Positions 9,558 through 18,515 of a stretch of 38,894 bases of DNA are shown piece after piece. A program made the position numbers and the translations under genes. Under the pieces are notes generated by a model, which made no database searches, was not told the DNA's origin, and saw nothing but the letters and a program-made list of their open reading frames with translations. Source of the stretch: Pseudomonadota bacterium (GTDB taxonomy: Bacteria; CALINM01). The number at the start of each line of letters is the position of its first letter. Position 1 is the stretch's first letter. The stretch is from positions 1 to 38,894 of the forward strand of contig JAOABK010000016.1 in the NCBI GenBank assembly GCA_026418415.1, in the 5' to 3' direction.

Positions 9558-10148
9558 TTAATCAAGTTTCCTTATTAACATTTTCGCCTTACCCAAAACT
9601 CGAAAAAAACCTGATTTTACATAAATTGGACTATAATCAGGGTTTTCTGGAAAGAGTATAATTCCTTCTTTATCAAACTTAATCCTTTTTAAGGTTACCT
9701 CTCCATCTAATAAAGCCACAACAATATCGTTATTTTTTACATCTCGATCCACATCAACCGAAACTAAGTCACCATCGTGAATTCCAGCATTTATCATACT
9801 GTTTCCTCTCACTTTTAGAATAAAAGTCCCTTTTAATAAATTATTTATATCTTCAAGATAATCCCCTTCTTCAATAACAGGAAAAATTGGCTCACCAGCA
9901 GAAACAATCCCTAATAAAGGAATCCTTTTAAATATGTTTTTATCTTTATTAAGTTTGATTGCTCTTGATTTCTTCCTATCAAGTGATATATATCCATCTC
10001 TTTCTAAAGCCTTCAAATGCTCATAAACTCCATTTGTAGATTTTATACCAAAATGAGAGCATATTTCTCTAATAGTTGGGTATCTCAAATTTTCGTTAAA
10101 ATAGTTTTGCAAAAAATCAAGAATTTTCTTTCTTCTTTCCGTTAACAT
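9558..10148 (-). CDS. lexA: LexA repressor (SOS response)
   Basis: The 196-residue protein has an N-terminal winged helix (TIREICSHFGIKSTNGVYEHL, residues 25-45) and a C-terminal S24 self-cleavage domain. The cleavage site is Ala84-Gly85, with Ser117 in GNSM and Lys154 in VTLKRI as the catalytic dyad. I choose ATG 10148; a TTG at 10166 would add six residues, and those bases (TTGGAGG) look instead like the Shine-Dalgarno. ATG overlaps the dinB stop by 7 bases. It is the third gene of the operon led by the 11303-11542 gene, whose promoter holds a LexA palindrome, so it should be autoregulated. Confidence 0.95.
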   Translation of the reverse strand: MLTERRKKILDFLQNYFNENLRYPTIREICSHFGIKSTNGVYEHLKALERDGYISLDRKKSRAIKLNKDKNIFKRIPLLGIVSAGEPIFPVIEEGDYLEDINNLLKGTFILKVRGNSMINAGIHDGDLVSVDVDRDVKNNDIVVALLDGEVTLKRIKFDKEGIILFPENPDYSPIYVKSGFFRVLGKAKMLIRKLD

Positions 10149-11299
10149 ACCTTTTCTGGCCTCCAAGCGGGAGAAATGGGTTTATTATGCAAATACTTGT
10201 CCTTTACGATCCCCCACGTAATTATATCAAAACCCCATTTTTCTCTAATTTTGTCAATAGCCCTATAACATCCTTCTCGCCTATTACTAAAAAGCCTCTG
10301 TTGAATAGATGGAACAAGCCTACTAACAGAAATGCCAAGTAATCTTATTGGTTTTTCTATCTCTATAGAGTCGATAAGATCTTTCGCTATTGTAAAAATC
10401 TCTTGCTCTTCACAAAAAGCCATATTTTGTTTGTGTTCCAAAGAAAAGGTGTAAAAATCTTTATACCTGATAATTAAGCTTAGATGTCTTGCTTCAAAAG
10501 ATTCCCTTCTAAGCCTGTAACCTACTTTCTCAGCCAACTGAAAAAGCGCTTTGTAAATCTCTTGACTATGAAAAAGATCTCTATCAAAGGTCATGCTATT
10601 CCCAATGGACTTGGGTTTGTCTTCATAAGGCTTAACATAATCTTTTAAATCCCCCCTTAAAAAACACAAAGTCCTAATACCATTAATTCCCATAATACTT
10701 TTTATTTTGTAAAAAGGTGCACTAACAAAATCTTTTATGCTTGTTATACCCGATAGCGCCAATTTTCTCGCAGTTCTTTTCCCGATGCCACAAATTTCAC
10801 CAACAGGTAACTCATAAATATCTGAAATACTTTTTATCCAGAAAAAACCATCAGGCTTTCTTAAACCACTAGCTAACTTAGCAAGTAATTTATTTTCTCC
10901 AGCACCAACGGAACAGGTAATATTAAACCTCTTTCTAATGTCTTTTTTAAAGTACTCTGTAATCTTAAATGGATCTTGCGATCCTATATCAACAAAAGCT
11001 TCATCCACAGAATAAACCTCAACAACACCATAACACTTTAAAATTTCCATAATCTCTATTGATGTAGCTTCATATTTCTTAAAATTAGCAACAACTATCT
11101 TTAGATTGGGACATAATTTCAATCCCTGCTCTATCGCCATACCAGTTTTAACACCATACTTTCTTGCTTCATAAGATGCTGTTGTTATTACCGTCCTTTT
11201 TTGGGCTCCTGCTACTGCTATTGGCAGTCCTCTTAAAGATGGATTTGTGGCCTGCTCTACAGAAGCAAAAAAAGCATCCATATCTACATGAAGAATCAT
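10142..11299 (-). CDS. dinB: DNA polymerase IV (Y-family translesion polymerase)
   Basis: The 385-residue protein has the Y-family palm motifs: MILHVDMDAFFASVEQ at the N-terminus, TASYEARKYGVKTGM, and the catalytic YSVDEAFVDIG near residue 100. These are followed by the helix-hairpin-helix thumb (GIGKRTARKLALSGI) and a little-finger domain. It copies past DNA lesions in the SOS response. The start is three bases after the upstream small gene, with GAGGGG as ribosome site. The unusual C-terminal tail lacks an obvious beta-clamp peptide of the QLxLF kind; QQRLF near residue 340 is the nearest candidate. Confidence 0.95.
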   Translation of the reverse strand: MILHVDMDAFFASVEQATNPSLRGLPIAVAGAQKRTVITTASYEARKYGVKTGMAIEQGLKLCPNLKIVVANFKKYEATSIEIMEILKCYGVVEVYSVDEAFVDIGSQDPFKITEYFKKDIRKRFNITCSVGAGENKLLAKLASGLRKPDGFFWIKSISDIYELPVGEICGIGKRTARKLALSGITSIKDFVSAPFYKIKSIMGINGIRTLCFLRGDLKDYVKPYEDKPKSIGNSMTFDRDLFHSQEIYKALFQLAEKVGYRLRRESFEARHLSLIIRYKDFYTFSLEHKQNMAFCEEQEIFTIAKDLIDSIEIEKPIRLLGISVSRLVPSIQQRLFSNRREGCYRAIDKIREKWGFDIITWGIVKDKYLHNKPISPAWRPEKVC

Positions 11300-11302
11300 A
11301 AT

Positions 11303-11542
11303 CTACCCCTCTATTCCTTCAAGAAACCATTCCATATATTCTCTATGACAGACGAGATGATATAATACATTCCCTGACAAAACTGAATAATGTTGATAAA
11401 CCTGCTGTCCTCTTTTCTCAACCCATTTATAAAATACTCTTTCCACCTTTATTCTCTCACCCTTCCACTCAAACCAGACTGGAAACACACCCTTTTTATC
11501 ACAAATTAATGCTACTTTAATCCTTTCTCTAATCTCTTGCAT
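11303..11542 (-). CDS. Small protein heading the SOS operon (79 aa)
   Basis: The 79-residue protein is rich in aromatic residues (PVWFEWKGERIKVERVF, then a GNVLYHLVCHREYMEWFLE tail), suggesting a compact beta-rich fold. It resembles the short DUF6504-like proteins encoded next to translesion polymerases, but this is recalled, not checked. It has no signal peptide or membrane segment. It is the first gene after the LexA-operator promoter and lies 3 bases before dinB, so it is damage-inducible and may act with Pol IV. No Shine-Dalgarno precedes ATG 11542. The predicted transcription start coincides with that ATG, suggesting a leaderless message. Confidence 0.75.
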   Translation of the reverse strand: MQEIRERIKVALICDKKGVFPVWFEWKGERIKVERVFYKWVEKRGQQVYQHYSVLSGNVLYHLVCHREYMEWFLEGIEG

Positions 11543-11548
11543 AATTTA

Positions 11549-11577
11549 ATTATACTGAACAAATGTTCAGTTAGCAA
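11549..11577 (-). promoter_or_regulatory. SOS operon promoter
   Basis: On the minus strand TTGCTA (11577-11572, 4/6) and TATAAT (11554-11549, 6/6) are 17 bases apart. Seventeen of the 18 bases of the LexA palindrome fill the spacer. The predicted +1 lies at or next to the A of ATG 11542. Confidence 0.85.
11554..11571. promoter_or_regulatory. LexA operator (SOS box, GAAC-N4-GTTC type)
   Basis: This is a perfect 18-base palindrome, ACTGAACA-AA-TGTTCAGT, with core GAAC-AAAT-GTTC. It matches the Bacillus-type LexA box, not the E. coli CTGT-N8-ACAG box. It sits between -35 and -10, so LexA binding would block RNA polymerase directly. lexA is the last gene of the operon it controls. Confidence 0.88.
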
Positions 11578-11619
11578 CTATAAAAATAATCTTTCCTTTA
11601 CTTTGATAACAAGGGGTCT

Positions 11620-12291
11620 CTAATTAATATTTTTCAGTTTTATATCCGGTTGTCTTATAAATAATGGTTCTATACTTTCAGGAGGTACTCTATTAAATTT
11701 AACTCTATATTTTTTGCTTAACTGACCTACCCCATAAGATAAATTCTTAGCAATTGTAAGGTTAAATTTAGCTAATGGTGCAAATTTATCTAAAATATCA
11801 CCTTCAGTTATAATACAAAGTTCGTCTCTATTATGTTTTAGCATTTCTTTCACTACTGTATCACTATCAACTGAAGATATATTATAAATATTTAAAATAT
11901 CATCCTCTTTTCTCTCATAGATAGCAAAATAATAAAGATTTCTATGGGCATTTGTAATAGTTGCTATTTTAAAACCCTTTAAACCAAAATATGCTATTGT
12001 CTCACAAGAAGATACTGGAACAATAAAAATTCCTTTCGATAAAGCTATACCTTGAGCAAATGAAAGTCCTACTTTAATACCAGTAAAAGAACCTGGACCA
12101 ATATCAACAGCAATATAATTAAGAGATTCAAAGAAATCATTATAATTTTTTTCAAGAAACTCTAAAGACTGGTTTAACCATTTAGAGGGTGTTAATTGTC
12201 TTGAAATATCAAAATTAACTATATTTTCATCATTTCTAAAATAACTAAGTGAGGCACTAACCTGGGTTGTTGAAATACTTATAAAATTCAT
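11620..12291 (-). CDS. tsaB: tRNA threonylcarbamoyladenosine synthesis protein TsaB
   Basis: The 223-residue protein is the non-catalytic partner of TsaD in the complex that makes t6A at position 37 of ANN-decoding tRNAs. The family signature VDIGPGSFTGIKVGLSFAQG is clear, and the actin-like N-terminal fold begins with NFISISTTQVSASLS. The usual nucleotide-site residues are weaker than in TsaD, as expected for TsaB. It overlaps rseP by 4 bases (ATGA) and is the last gene of the purC-uppS-cdsA-dxr-rseP-tsaB series. tsaD, tsaE and tsaC are not in the window. Confidence 0.92.
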   Translation of the reverse strand: MNFISISTTQVSASLSYFRNDENIVNFDISRQLTPSKWLNQSLEFLEKNYNDFFESLNYIAVDIGPGSFTGIKVGLSFAQGIALSKGIFIVPVSSCETIAYFGLKGFKIATITNAHRNLYYFAIYERKEDDILNIYNISSVDSDTVVKEMLKHNRDELCIITEGDILDKFAPLAKFNLTIAKNLSYGVGQLSKKYRVKFNRVPPESIEPLFIRQPDIKLKNIN

Positions 12292-13349
12292 TTCTTTGCA
12301 AATATTCTCATAATATCATTATAAAAAACTGTAACAGTAAGAAGGATGATAATCATCATGCCAATATAGGTATATGCCTCTTTAAATCTATTTGAAACAG
12401 GCTTTCTTGTTATAGCTTCAATTATGAATAAGACTATATGTCCACCATCAAGAATGGGAATTGGTAAAAGATTTAATACCCCTAAATTCACACTCAATAG
12501 GGCCATAAAAGCTAAAAATGTATAAATGCCTGATTTAGCTGTCTCTCCAGCTAATTGGGATATCATAATCGGTCCACCAAGGGAGGATACGGGCACTGTT
12601 CTATTAATTAATTTTTGAACAGTTATTAATGTAAGCTTTGTAAGTTCATAGAACTGCTTGATCCCCCTAATAATAGCTTCATGTATCGGATAAGACACTT
12701 TAATCAGTTTATCTGAAGAGACTATCCCTAATACTGGCATCTCAACCTCTTCTCCAAAAATGTTCTTAATTTTTTCTATTTTAGGATTAATTTTTGTATA
12801 GTATATTTTCCCATCTCTTTCAAAAACTACTTCTAAAGTTTTGCCCCCACTTGCTTTTATTATGCTTGAAATCTCCTCCCAGGTTTTAACATTTTTTTCA
12901 TTAATCTTCACAATCCTATCATTCTTTTGTAAACCAGCAACGTAAGCAGGATAACCTTCTTTTACATCTCCAACAACATTGGATAAAGTCTGAAAACCAA
13001 AAATGTTAAAAAGAATAAATAGTATTATTGCAAAGAAAAAATTAAAGAGAGGTCCTGATATAACAATAGCAATTTTTTTTAGAGGTGTTTGATTGCTAAA
13101 CGCCCTTTCAGGCTCCTCTAAAACTTCATCCTCACTCTCTTCTCCATACAACTTTACATAACCACCTAAAGGAACAGCAGAAATCAAATACTCTGTTTCT
13201 TTTCCCTTTATACCGAATATCTTTGGCCCAAATCCTAATGAAAACTTTAACACCTTAACATTGATAAACCTTGCTACTACATAATGCCCGAATTCATGCA
13301 CTAATATTAAAACACCCAAGACAATTATTGCAGATATAACACTTACCAT
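12288..13349 (-). CDS. rseP: RIP metalloprotease (site-2 protease) RseP
   Basis: The 353-residue inner-membrane zinc protease of family M50B cleaves transmembrane anti-sigma factors and signal-peptide remnants. Zinc ligands lie in HEFGH (residues 18-22) and in the LPIPILDGGH motif near residue 305. A periplasmic PDZ domain lies between them (YPAYVAGLQKNDRIVKIN). It has about four membrane helices. It has one PDZ domain, unlike the two in E. coli RseP. ATG 13349 has an AGGGG site upstream. The position after dxr matches the conserved cdsA-dxr-rseP order of many bacteria. Confidence 0.95.
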   Translation of the reverse strand: MVSVISAIIVLGVLILVHEFGHYVVARFINVKVLKFSLGFGPKIFGIKGKETEYLISAVPLGGYVKLYGEESEDEVLEEPERAFSNQTPLKKIAIVISGPLFNFFFAIILFILFNIFGFQTLSNVVGDVKEGYPAYVAGLQKNDRIVKINEKNVKTWEEISSIIKASGGKTLEVVFERDGKIYYTKINPKIEKIKNIFGEEVEMPVLGIVSSDKLIKVSYPIHEAIIRGIKQFYELTKLTLITVQKLINRTVPVSSLGGPIMISQLAGETAKSGIYTFLAFMALLSVNLGVLNLLPIPILDGGHIVLFIIEAITRKPVSNRFKEAYTYIGMMIIILLTVTVFYNDIMRIFAKK

Positions 13350-13363
13350 ATTACCCCTTTAAT

Positions 13364-14521
13364 TTATAAATTTTTAATTTTGTTTTTAACAAATTCTTCC
13401 GTCCATCTTTCAATTTCAAAAATATCTTCTATATCCTTTATTTTAAATCCCCTATGAGCATCTATTGTATCTTTAACAACCCTATATATATCAATGAATT
13501 TGATTTTCCCTTCTAAAAAGGCATTTACCGCTAAATCATCAGCAGTGTTAAAAACAGCTGGATATGAATATCCTTTCTTGCCTACTTCATAGGCCAAACC
13601 TAAAAAGGGAAATTTATCAGGATCTACCTTTTCAAAAGTTAATTTACTAAGTTCTTTAAGTCCACATCTTTTTACAGCTCTCAATTTATCTGGATAAAAA
13701 AGAGCAAAAGATATTGGTAACTTCATGTCTGGATAACCTAAATGAGCTAATATTGACCCATCACTAATCTCAACCATCCCGTGTACTATGCATTGCCTGT
13801 GAATCAAGACTGAAATCTTATTATAACTTAATCCAAAAAGATGATGTGCTTCAATAACTTCAAGCCCCTTATTCGCCAAAGTTGCTGAATCTATGGTAAT
13901 TTTTTTACCCATTTTCCAAACTGGATGATTTAGTGCTTTTTTAACATCAATATCTTTAAGAGATTCTACACAAAAATCTATAAAAGGCCCACCAGATGCT
14001 GGTATAATTATTTTTTTAATCTCTTTTTCTTTTTTACCTTCCAAAAGTTGAAAAATAGCACTGTGTTCACTATCTACAGGAATTATTGTTGATTTTGCTT
14101 CCTTTGCTTTTTTAGTAATTATCTCTCCTGCGGAAACAAGCGACTCTTTATTCGCTAATGCTATATATTTACCTGCAGTTACAGCATGATAGGTTGGTCT
14201 TATTCCAGATATCCCAGATATTGCTGAAACTACTATGTCAACCTTTTCATGAGCCGTAGCAATTTCAATTCCTTCACTTCCCGAGAGTAATTTAGTCTTT
14301 GATTTTTCTCTATTTAAAAAATCTTTCAGTTTATTATAAAATTTCTGATTATTAATAACAGCGAATTCTGGATTAAATTCTAATATTTGACTTGAAAGTA
14401 ATTCCCAATTATTATCCGCAACTAATGCGAATACTTTTAATTTATCCCTATGTTGTCTCACTATTTCAAGGGTATTTATACCTATTGTACCTGTTGAACC
14501 AAGAATACTAATATTCTTCAT
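13364..14521 (-). CDS. dxr: 1-deoxy-D-xylulose-5-phosphate reductoisomerase
   Basis: The 385-residue NADPH enzyme makes 2-C-methyl-D-erythritol 4-phosphate in the non-mevalonate isoprenoid pathway, feeding the neighbouring uppS. Signatures include the nucleotide-binding GSTGTIGINTLEI at the N-terminus, ALANKESLVSAG, PVDSEHSAIFQLL, PASGGPF, and the active-site flap region HPVWKMGKKITIDSATL. I take ATG 14521 (TGATG overlap of one base with the cdsA stop, AGGA five bases upstream) rather than the TTG one codon earlier. Confidence 0.96.
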   Translation of the reverse strand: MKNISILGSTGTIGINTLEIVRQHRDKLKVFALVADNNWELLSSQILEFNPEFAVINNQKFYNKLKDFLNREKSKTKLLSGSEGIEIATAHEKVDIVVSAISGISGIRPTYHAVTAGKYIALANKESLVSAGEIITKKAKEAKSTIIPVDSEHSAIFQLLEGKKEKEIKKIIIPASGGPFIDFCVESLKDIDVKKALNHPVWKMGKKITIDSATLANKGLEVIEAHHLFGLSYNKISVLIHRQCIVHGMVEISDGSILAHLGYPDMKLPISFALFYPDKLRAVKRCGLKELSKLTFEKVDPDKFPFLGLAYEVGKKGYSYPAVFNTADDLAVNAFLEGKIKFIDIYRVVKDTIDAHRGFKIKDIEDIFEIERWTEEFVKNKIKNL

Positions 14522-15327
14522 CAATATCCTTTAATATAAAATTTTATAAAAAAGTAAAATAGTGGTCCTGTAAAAAATAGGCTATCAAACCTATCCATGA
14601 AACCTCCATGTCCTGGTATTATAGAACCAGAATCTTTTACCCCAAAAGACCTCTTAATTCCAGATTCAAAAAGATCACCAAGTTGTCCAAATACACTACC
14701 CAAAAAACCTAAAAGAATAATTCCAATCCATTTGTCTGATTTGATAAAAAAATAGTTTATCAAGAGGACACTTAATATGCCACCCAAAACCCCACCAAAA
14801 AGTCCTTCAACAGTCTTTTTCGGTGATATCTCTGTAAAATGATGTTTTCCAAAACTTATCCCCACAAAATAAGCAAAAGAATCTGTTAACCAATTGAGCA
14901 CTAAAAGCATGAATATCCAATAATTTCCCTTCTCAAAAAAGAATATTTTTAAAGTAAATCCGAGTAATACTGGAAAATAAATCATTCCAAGTATATTAGC
15001 CCCTGCTCTACAAACAAACTCATTCGTTCCATACTTAAACAAAACATAAGTTAAGAAAATACATAAGTAAGCACTTAAGATAATTGCTAAATAATTTTCA
15101 TAAAAGACAAATATAAACAAAATTAAAATAGCAAAGATTGAAGAGAGCAATTTATCTATTTTTGCCTTCATTTCAATTATATTTAGATACTCTAAAAGAG
15201 AGCCTATACAAATGATTGAAATTACAATAAAAAATATTTCTATGTTACCTTTGAAAATTATTAATAATGCAATTGGTATTAGAATAATCGCAGATAATAC
15301 TCTTAAAAAAAGATTAGACCTTGCCAA
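14521..15327 (-). CDS. cdsA: Phosphatidate cytidylyltransferase
   Basis: The 268-residue integral membrane enzyme makes CDP-diacylglycerol for phospholipid synthesis. The C-terminal family signature is present (LGDLFESGIKRSFGVKDSG followed by PGHGGFMDRFDSL), after about seven hydrophobic helices. The start is TTG 15327, with GGGAG seven bases upstream; it lies 14 bases inside uppS. The gene sits in the usual uppS-cdsA-dxr-rseP block. Confidence 0.95.
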   Translation of the reverse strand: MARSNLFLRVLSAIILIPIALLIIFKGNIEIFFIVISIICIGSLLEYLNIIEMKAKIDKLLSSIFAILILFIFVFYENYLAIILSAYLCIFLTYVLFKYGTNEFVCRAGANILGMIYFPVLLGFTLKIFFFEKGNYWIFMLLVLNWLTDSFAYFVGISFGKHHFTEISPKKTVEGLFGGVLGGILSVLLINYFFIKSDKWIGIILLGFLGSVFGQLGDLFESGIKRSFGVKDSGSIIPGHGGFMDRFDSLFFTGPLFYFFIKFYIKGY

Positions 15328-16018
15328 ATCTTCGCTCCCTCTTCATATAATCTCTGATTGCAAATTCAAGCTCTTCAACAGTAAAATCAGGCCAAAGAGT
15401 ATTTGTAAAATAAAGTTCTGTATATGCAATCTGCCATAAAAGAAAATTGCTAATTCTATATTCTCCACTTGTCCTAATTAATAGATCAGGATCAGGTTGC
15501 CCACTGGTATCAAGAAAGTTGGAAAAAAATTTTTCATCTATTTCTTCTATTTTTGTTGTTTTATTTTCAACTTCTTTACATACTCTTCTAACAGCCCTAA
15601 TAATTTCGTCTTTCCCGCCATAACTTAAAGCTAAATTTAAAACCATTCTGTCCATTGTAGCAGTTTTCTTCATTGCATCAATTGTTATTTCTTTAACGTC
15701 TGGTGGGAGTTTGTCAATATTACCTATTACATTAAACCTAATCCCCAACTCAATAAGCCAGTTTATCTCTGAAACAAGATATTTTTTTAAAAATCCCATC
15801 AAGGCTTTGACCTCACTTAGAGGTCTTTGCCAATTTTCAGAAGAGAAAGCAAAAAGTGTTAAATATTGGATACCCCTTTTGCTACAATATTCAACCACAT
15901 TTTTGACAACGGAAATCCCCTTCCTATGCCCAAAAACACGTGGTCTATTCCTTAATTTTGCCCATCTACCATTGCCATCCATTATTATTGCAATGTGTTT
16001 TGGCAATCTCTCTTTCAT
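15314..16018 (-). CDS. uppS: Undecaprenyl diphosphate synthase
   Basis: The 234-residue cytoplasmic cis-prenyltransferase makes the lipid carrier for peptidoglycan and LPS sugars. The active-site motif IAIIMDGNGRWAK is near the N-terminus, followed by FGHRKGISVVKN, LTLFAFSSENW and the C-terminal PDPDLLIRTSGEYRISNFLL with LYFTNTLWPDF. ATG 16018 follows the purC stop with no gap (TAAATG), and an AGG lies within the end of purC, so expression is coupled to purC. Confidence 0.96.
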   Translation of the reverse strand: MKERLPKHIAIIMDGNGRWAKLRNRPRVFGHRKGISVVKNVVEYCSKRGIQYLTLFAFSSENWQRPLSEVKALMGFLKKYLVSEINWLIELGIRFNVIGNIDKLPPDVKEITIDAMKKTATMDRMVLNLALSYGGKDEIIRAVRRVCKEVENKTTKIEEIDEKFFSNFLDTSGQPDPDLLIRTSGEYRISNFLLWQIAYTELYFTNTLWPDFTVEELEFAIRDYMKRERRFGKV

Positions 16019-16924
16019 TTACCTATTTATATCCTCAATCCTAAATTTATTACCAGTTAGAATTTCATAAGCATGTTTATATTTAAGAAATGTATTTCTT
16101 ACAACATCTGAAGGCAACTCGGGTATTTTCTCCATATTTTCCCAATCTAAATTAATCAAATAGTCACGAATATATTGTTTATCTAAACTAATTTGTGCCT
16201 CTCCTGGCTTATAGGTATCCAGAGGCCAAAATCTTGAAGAATCTGGTGTAAAAACCTCATCAATCAGAATAATCTTATCATTGTATAACCCAAACTCTAA
16301 TTTCGTATCTGCAATAATAATTCCCTTGGATAGAGCATAATTACTGGCTTTAATATATAATCTTATAGAAAACTCTTTTAAAAGATTTGCAATATCCTTT
16401 CCAACAATATCCACCATTTTTTCGAAACTTATATTAATATCATGCTCCCCCATATCCGCTTTTGTTGAGGGGGTAAAAATTGGTTCATCTAATTTATCTG
16501 ATTCCTTCAAACCTTCTTTTAACTTTATACCGCATACTGTCCCAGTTTTCCTATATTCTTTCCATCCGGAGCCAGAGATATATCCTCTTACAATACATTC
16601 TACACTGAAAGGCTTGGCTTTTTTAACATAAACAGATCTATACGCCAGAATATCTTTATATTTTCTCAAGCCTTCAGGATAACTATCGACATCTGAAGTT
16701 ATTACATGGTTATCAATCACATCTTTAAGATAATCAAACCAGAATAGTGAAAGCTGATTTAAAATTTCTCCTTTATAGGGAATTGGTGTTGGTAGCACCA
16801 CGTCAAAAGCTGAAATTCTATCAGTTGAAATAATAAGCAAACAATCATTATATTCATAAACATCTCTAACTTTGCCCTTTTTTAATAAATTTATACCAGT
16901 AAGATTAGTATCTTTAACAATCAT
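16019..16924 (-). CDS. purC: Phosphoribosylaminoimidazole-succinocarboxamide synthase
   Basis: The 301-residue SAICAR synthase (purine synthesis, ATP-dependent condensation of CAIR with aspartate) matches the longer form of the family. Motifs include KKGKVRDVYEY, STDRISAFDVVLP, ECIVRGYISGSGWKEY, IIADTKLEFGL and LIDEVFTPDSSRFW. GAGGT lies at 16929-16933 before ATG 16924. It is the first gene after a terminator hairpin and heads the envelope operon, an unusual place for a purine gene. No convincing own promoter was found between the hairpin and the gene. Confidence 0.96.
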   Translation of the reverse strand: MIVKDTNLTGINLLKKGKVRDVYEYNDCLLIISTDRISAFDVVLPTPIPYKGEILNQLSLFWFDYLKDVIDNHVITSDVDSYPEGLRKYKDILAYRSVYVKKAKPFSVECIVRGYISGSGWKEYRKTGTVCGIKLKEGLKESDKLDEPIFTPSTKADMGEHDINISFEKMVDIVGKDIANLLKEFSIRLYIKASNYALSKGIIIADTKLEFGLYNDKIILIDEVFTPDSSRFWPLDTYKPGEAQISLDKQYIRDYLINLDWENMEKIPELPSDVVRNTFLKYKHAYEILTGNKFRIEDINR

Positions 16925-16948
16925 AAATACCTCAAATATTTAAAATAA

Positions 16949-16974
16949 AATGGCATGGTGTTAACCATGCCATT
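16949..16974 (-). terminator. Strong hairpin between rpsU and purC
   Basis: A perfect 10-bp inverted repeat (AATGGCATGG, 6-base loop, CCATGCCATT) lies 30 bases beyond the rpsU stop. On the minus strand it is followed by TTATTTTA, a broken U-tract, so termination after rpsU is likely partial and some transcripts may read into purC. On the plus strand ACTTTTTT follows, but no plus-strand gene ends here. Confidence 0.75.
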
Positions 16975-17003
16975 TACTTTTTTGCAGGAAAAAAAGCATT
17001 TTT

Positions 17004-17210
17004 TTAGCCCTGCATCATTTTTTCTTTTCTTGCCTTTTTTAGTGCCCTTCTACGAGCTGCTTTGAGCCTTCTCTTTTTACGCTCACTTGGCTTCTCATAA
17101 AACTCTCTTTTCTTGAGTTCAGAGAGGATACCAGCTTTTTCAACTTCTTTCTTGAATCTTTTGAGAAGCCTTTCAAAATCTTCACCATCAAGGGCTTTTA
17201 CTTCTGCCAT
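17004..17210 (-). CDS. rpsU: Small ribosomal subunit protein bS21
   Basis: The 68-residue, highly basic protein matches bS21: the acidic start [20 protein letters not shown], then the [16 protein letters not shown] segment and an Arg/Lys-rich helix. bS21 helps the 30S subunit pair with the Shine-Dalgarno of messages. It follows frr by 25 bases and is last in the rpsB-tsf-pyrH-frr series, which is an uncommon location. Confidence 0.95.
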   Translation of the reverse strand: MAEVKALDGEDFERLLKRFKKEVEKAGILSELKKREFYEKPSERKKRRLKAARRRALKKARKEKMMQG

Positions 17211-17235
17211 TCAAATCACCAACCTTTTTTTAGTT

Positions 17236-17793
17236 TTAGATTACCAAAATTTCTTTTTCTTTTAAAGCCATAATTTCATCAATTTTTTTAATGTAGTTAT
17301 CCGTTAATTCTTGTATTTCCTTTTGTAGTCTTTTAGAATCATCTTCTGATATAGATTTATTTTTCTCTTCGGTTTTTACCTTTTCTATTGCATCTCTTCT
17401 CTCATTGCGAATCGCAACTTTACTTTCTTCACATATCTTTTTAGCAATTTTAATTAACTCTTTTCTTCTTTCTTCAGTTAATTGTGGTACTGCAAGTCTA
17501 ATAACCTTTCCATCATTAGTCGGAGTAATACCAATTTCTGATTTCATTATTGCTTTCTCAATTGCAGAAATACTCGATGCATCCCATGGTTGAATTAGTA
17601 TTAAACGAGGTTCAGGAATGCTAATAGTCGCAAGCTGTGTTATGGGCATTTGAGAACCATAATAGTCAACCCTAATATCATCAAGCAAGGAAGCAGAGGC
17701 CCTGCCACTTCTGACTTTACCAAGCTCTTTTTTTAGATGTTCCACTGTTTTTTCCATTTTTTGCCTTGTTTCCTTTATTACAGTGGATTCCAT
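17236..17793 (-). CDS. frr: Ribosome recycling factor
   Basis: The 185-residue protein is standard length for RRF, which splits post-termination ribosomes together with EF-G. It shows ELGKVRSGRASASLLDDIRV in the N-terminal helix, PITQLATISIPEPR, and the C-terminal ERRKELIKIAKKICEESKVA. GGAGG lies seven bases before ATG 17793, within the last codons of pyrH. Confidence 0.97.
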   Translation of the reverse strand: MESTVIKETRQKMEKTVEHLKKELGKVRSGRASASLLDDIRVDYYGSQMPITQLATISIPEPRLILIQPWDASSISAIEKAIMKSEIGITPTNDGKVIRLAVPQLTEERRKELIKIAKKICEESKVAIRNERRDAIEKVKTEEKNKSISEDDSKRLQKEIQELTDNYIKKIDEIMALKEKEILVI

Positions 17794-17795
17794 TC

Positions 17796-18515
17796 CTAAT
17801 CCTCCTTCACAAGTGTGCCAATATTCTCACCATATATTACTTTTTTAATGTTACCCTTCTCAGTAACATCAAACACTATTATTGGTATTTTATTCTCCCT
17901 ACAAAGAGAAAATGCAGATGCATCTAATATTTTTAAATCCTTTTCAATAGCTTCAGTGTATGTAATTTGTCTATATTTAACAGCTGAAGGAAATAAATGG
18001 GGATCTTTGTCATAAACTCCATCTACCTTTGTCGCTTTTAGAAATACATCGGCTTTAATCTCAGCTGCTCTTAATGCTGCTGCTGTATCTGTGGTAAAAA
18101 ATGGGTTTCCTGTACCCGCTGCAAAAATAATAATTCTTCCTTTTTCCAAATGTCTTAATGCCCTTCTCCGAATATATGGCTCTGCTACTTCCCTCACATC
18201 AAGGGCAGAAAGTACTCTTGTTTGAGCACCTCTCTTTTCAAGGACTTCCTGAATTATTACCGCATTCATAAGTGTTGCAAGCATTCCAACATAATCAGCA
18301 GTTGCCCTTTCAACACCTAATGATGCGCTTGACATACCTCTAAATATATTACCACCACCTACAACTATTGCAACCTCTATACCTTCTTTTTGAAGCTCAA
18401 CTATCTCATCAGCAACTTCATTTATTTTTTCAGTTGATATACCAAAACCTTTATCACCACCTAAAATCTCTCCACTTAACTTTAATAAAACCCTTTTATA
18501 TTTAGGTAAACTCAT
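17796..18515 (-). CDS. pyrH: Uridylate kinase
   Basis: The 239-residue bacterial UMP kinase (amino acid kinase fold) converts UMP to UDP. Motifs include [20 protein letters not shown] at the N-terminus, [46 protein letters not shown] and the C-terminal [15 protein letters not shown] 18515 follows the tsf stop directly (TAAATG). Confidence 0.97.
   Translation of the reverse strand: MSLPKYKRVLLKLSGEILGGDKGFGISTEKINEVADEIVELQKEGIEVAIVVGGGNIFRGMSSASLGVERATADYVGMLATLMNAVIIQEVLEKRGAQTRVLSALDVREVAEPYIRRRALRHLEKGRIIIFAAGTGNPFFTTDTAAALRAAEIKADVFLKATKVDGVYDKDPHLFPSAVKYRQITYTEAIEKDLKILDASAFSLCRENKIPIIVFDVTEKGNIKKVIYGENIGTLVKED

Noticed and set aside
16949-16974. 10-bp inverted repeat as a protein-binding operator for purC
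   Set aside because: Placement just after rpsU and the loop size fit a terminator better; an operator role cannot be excluded but nothing supports it.
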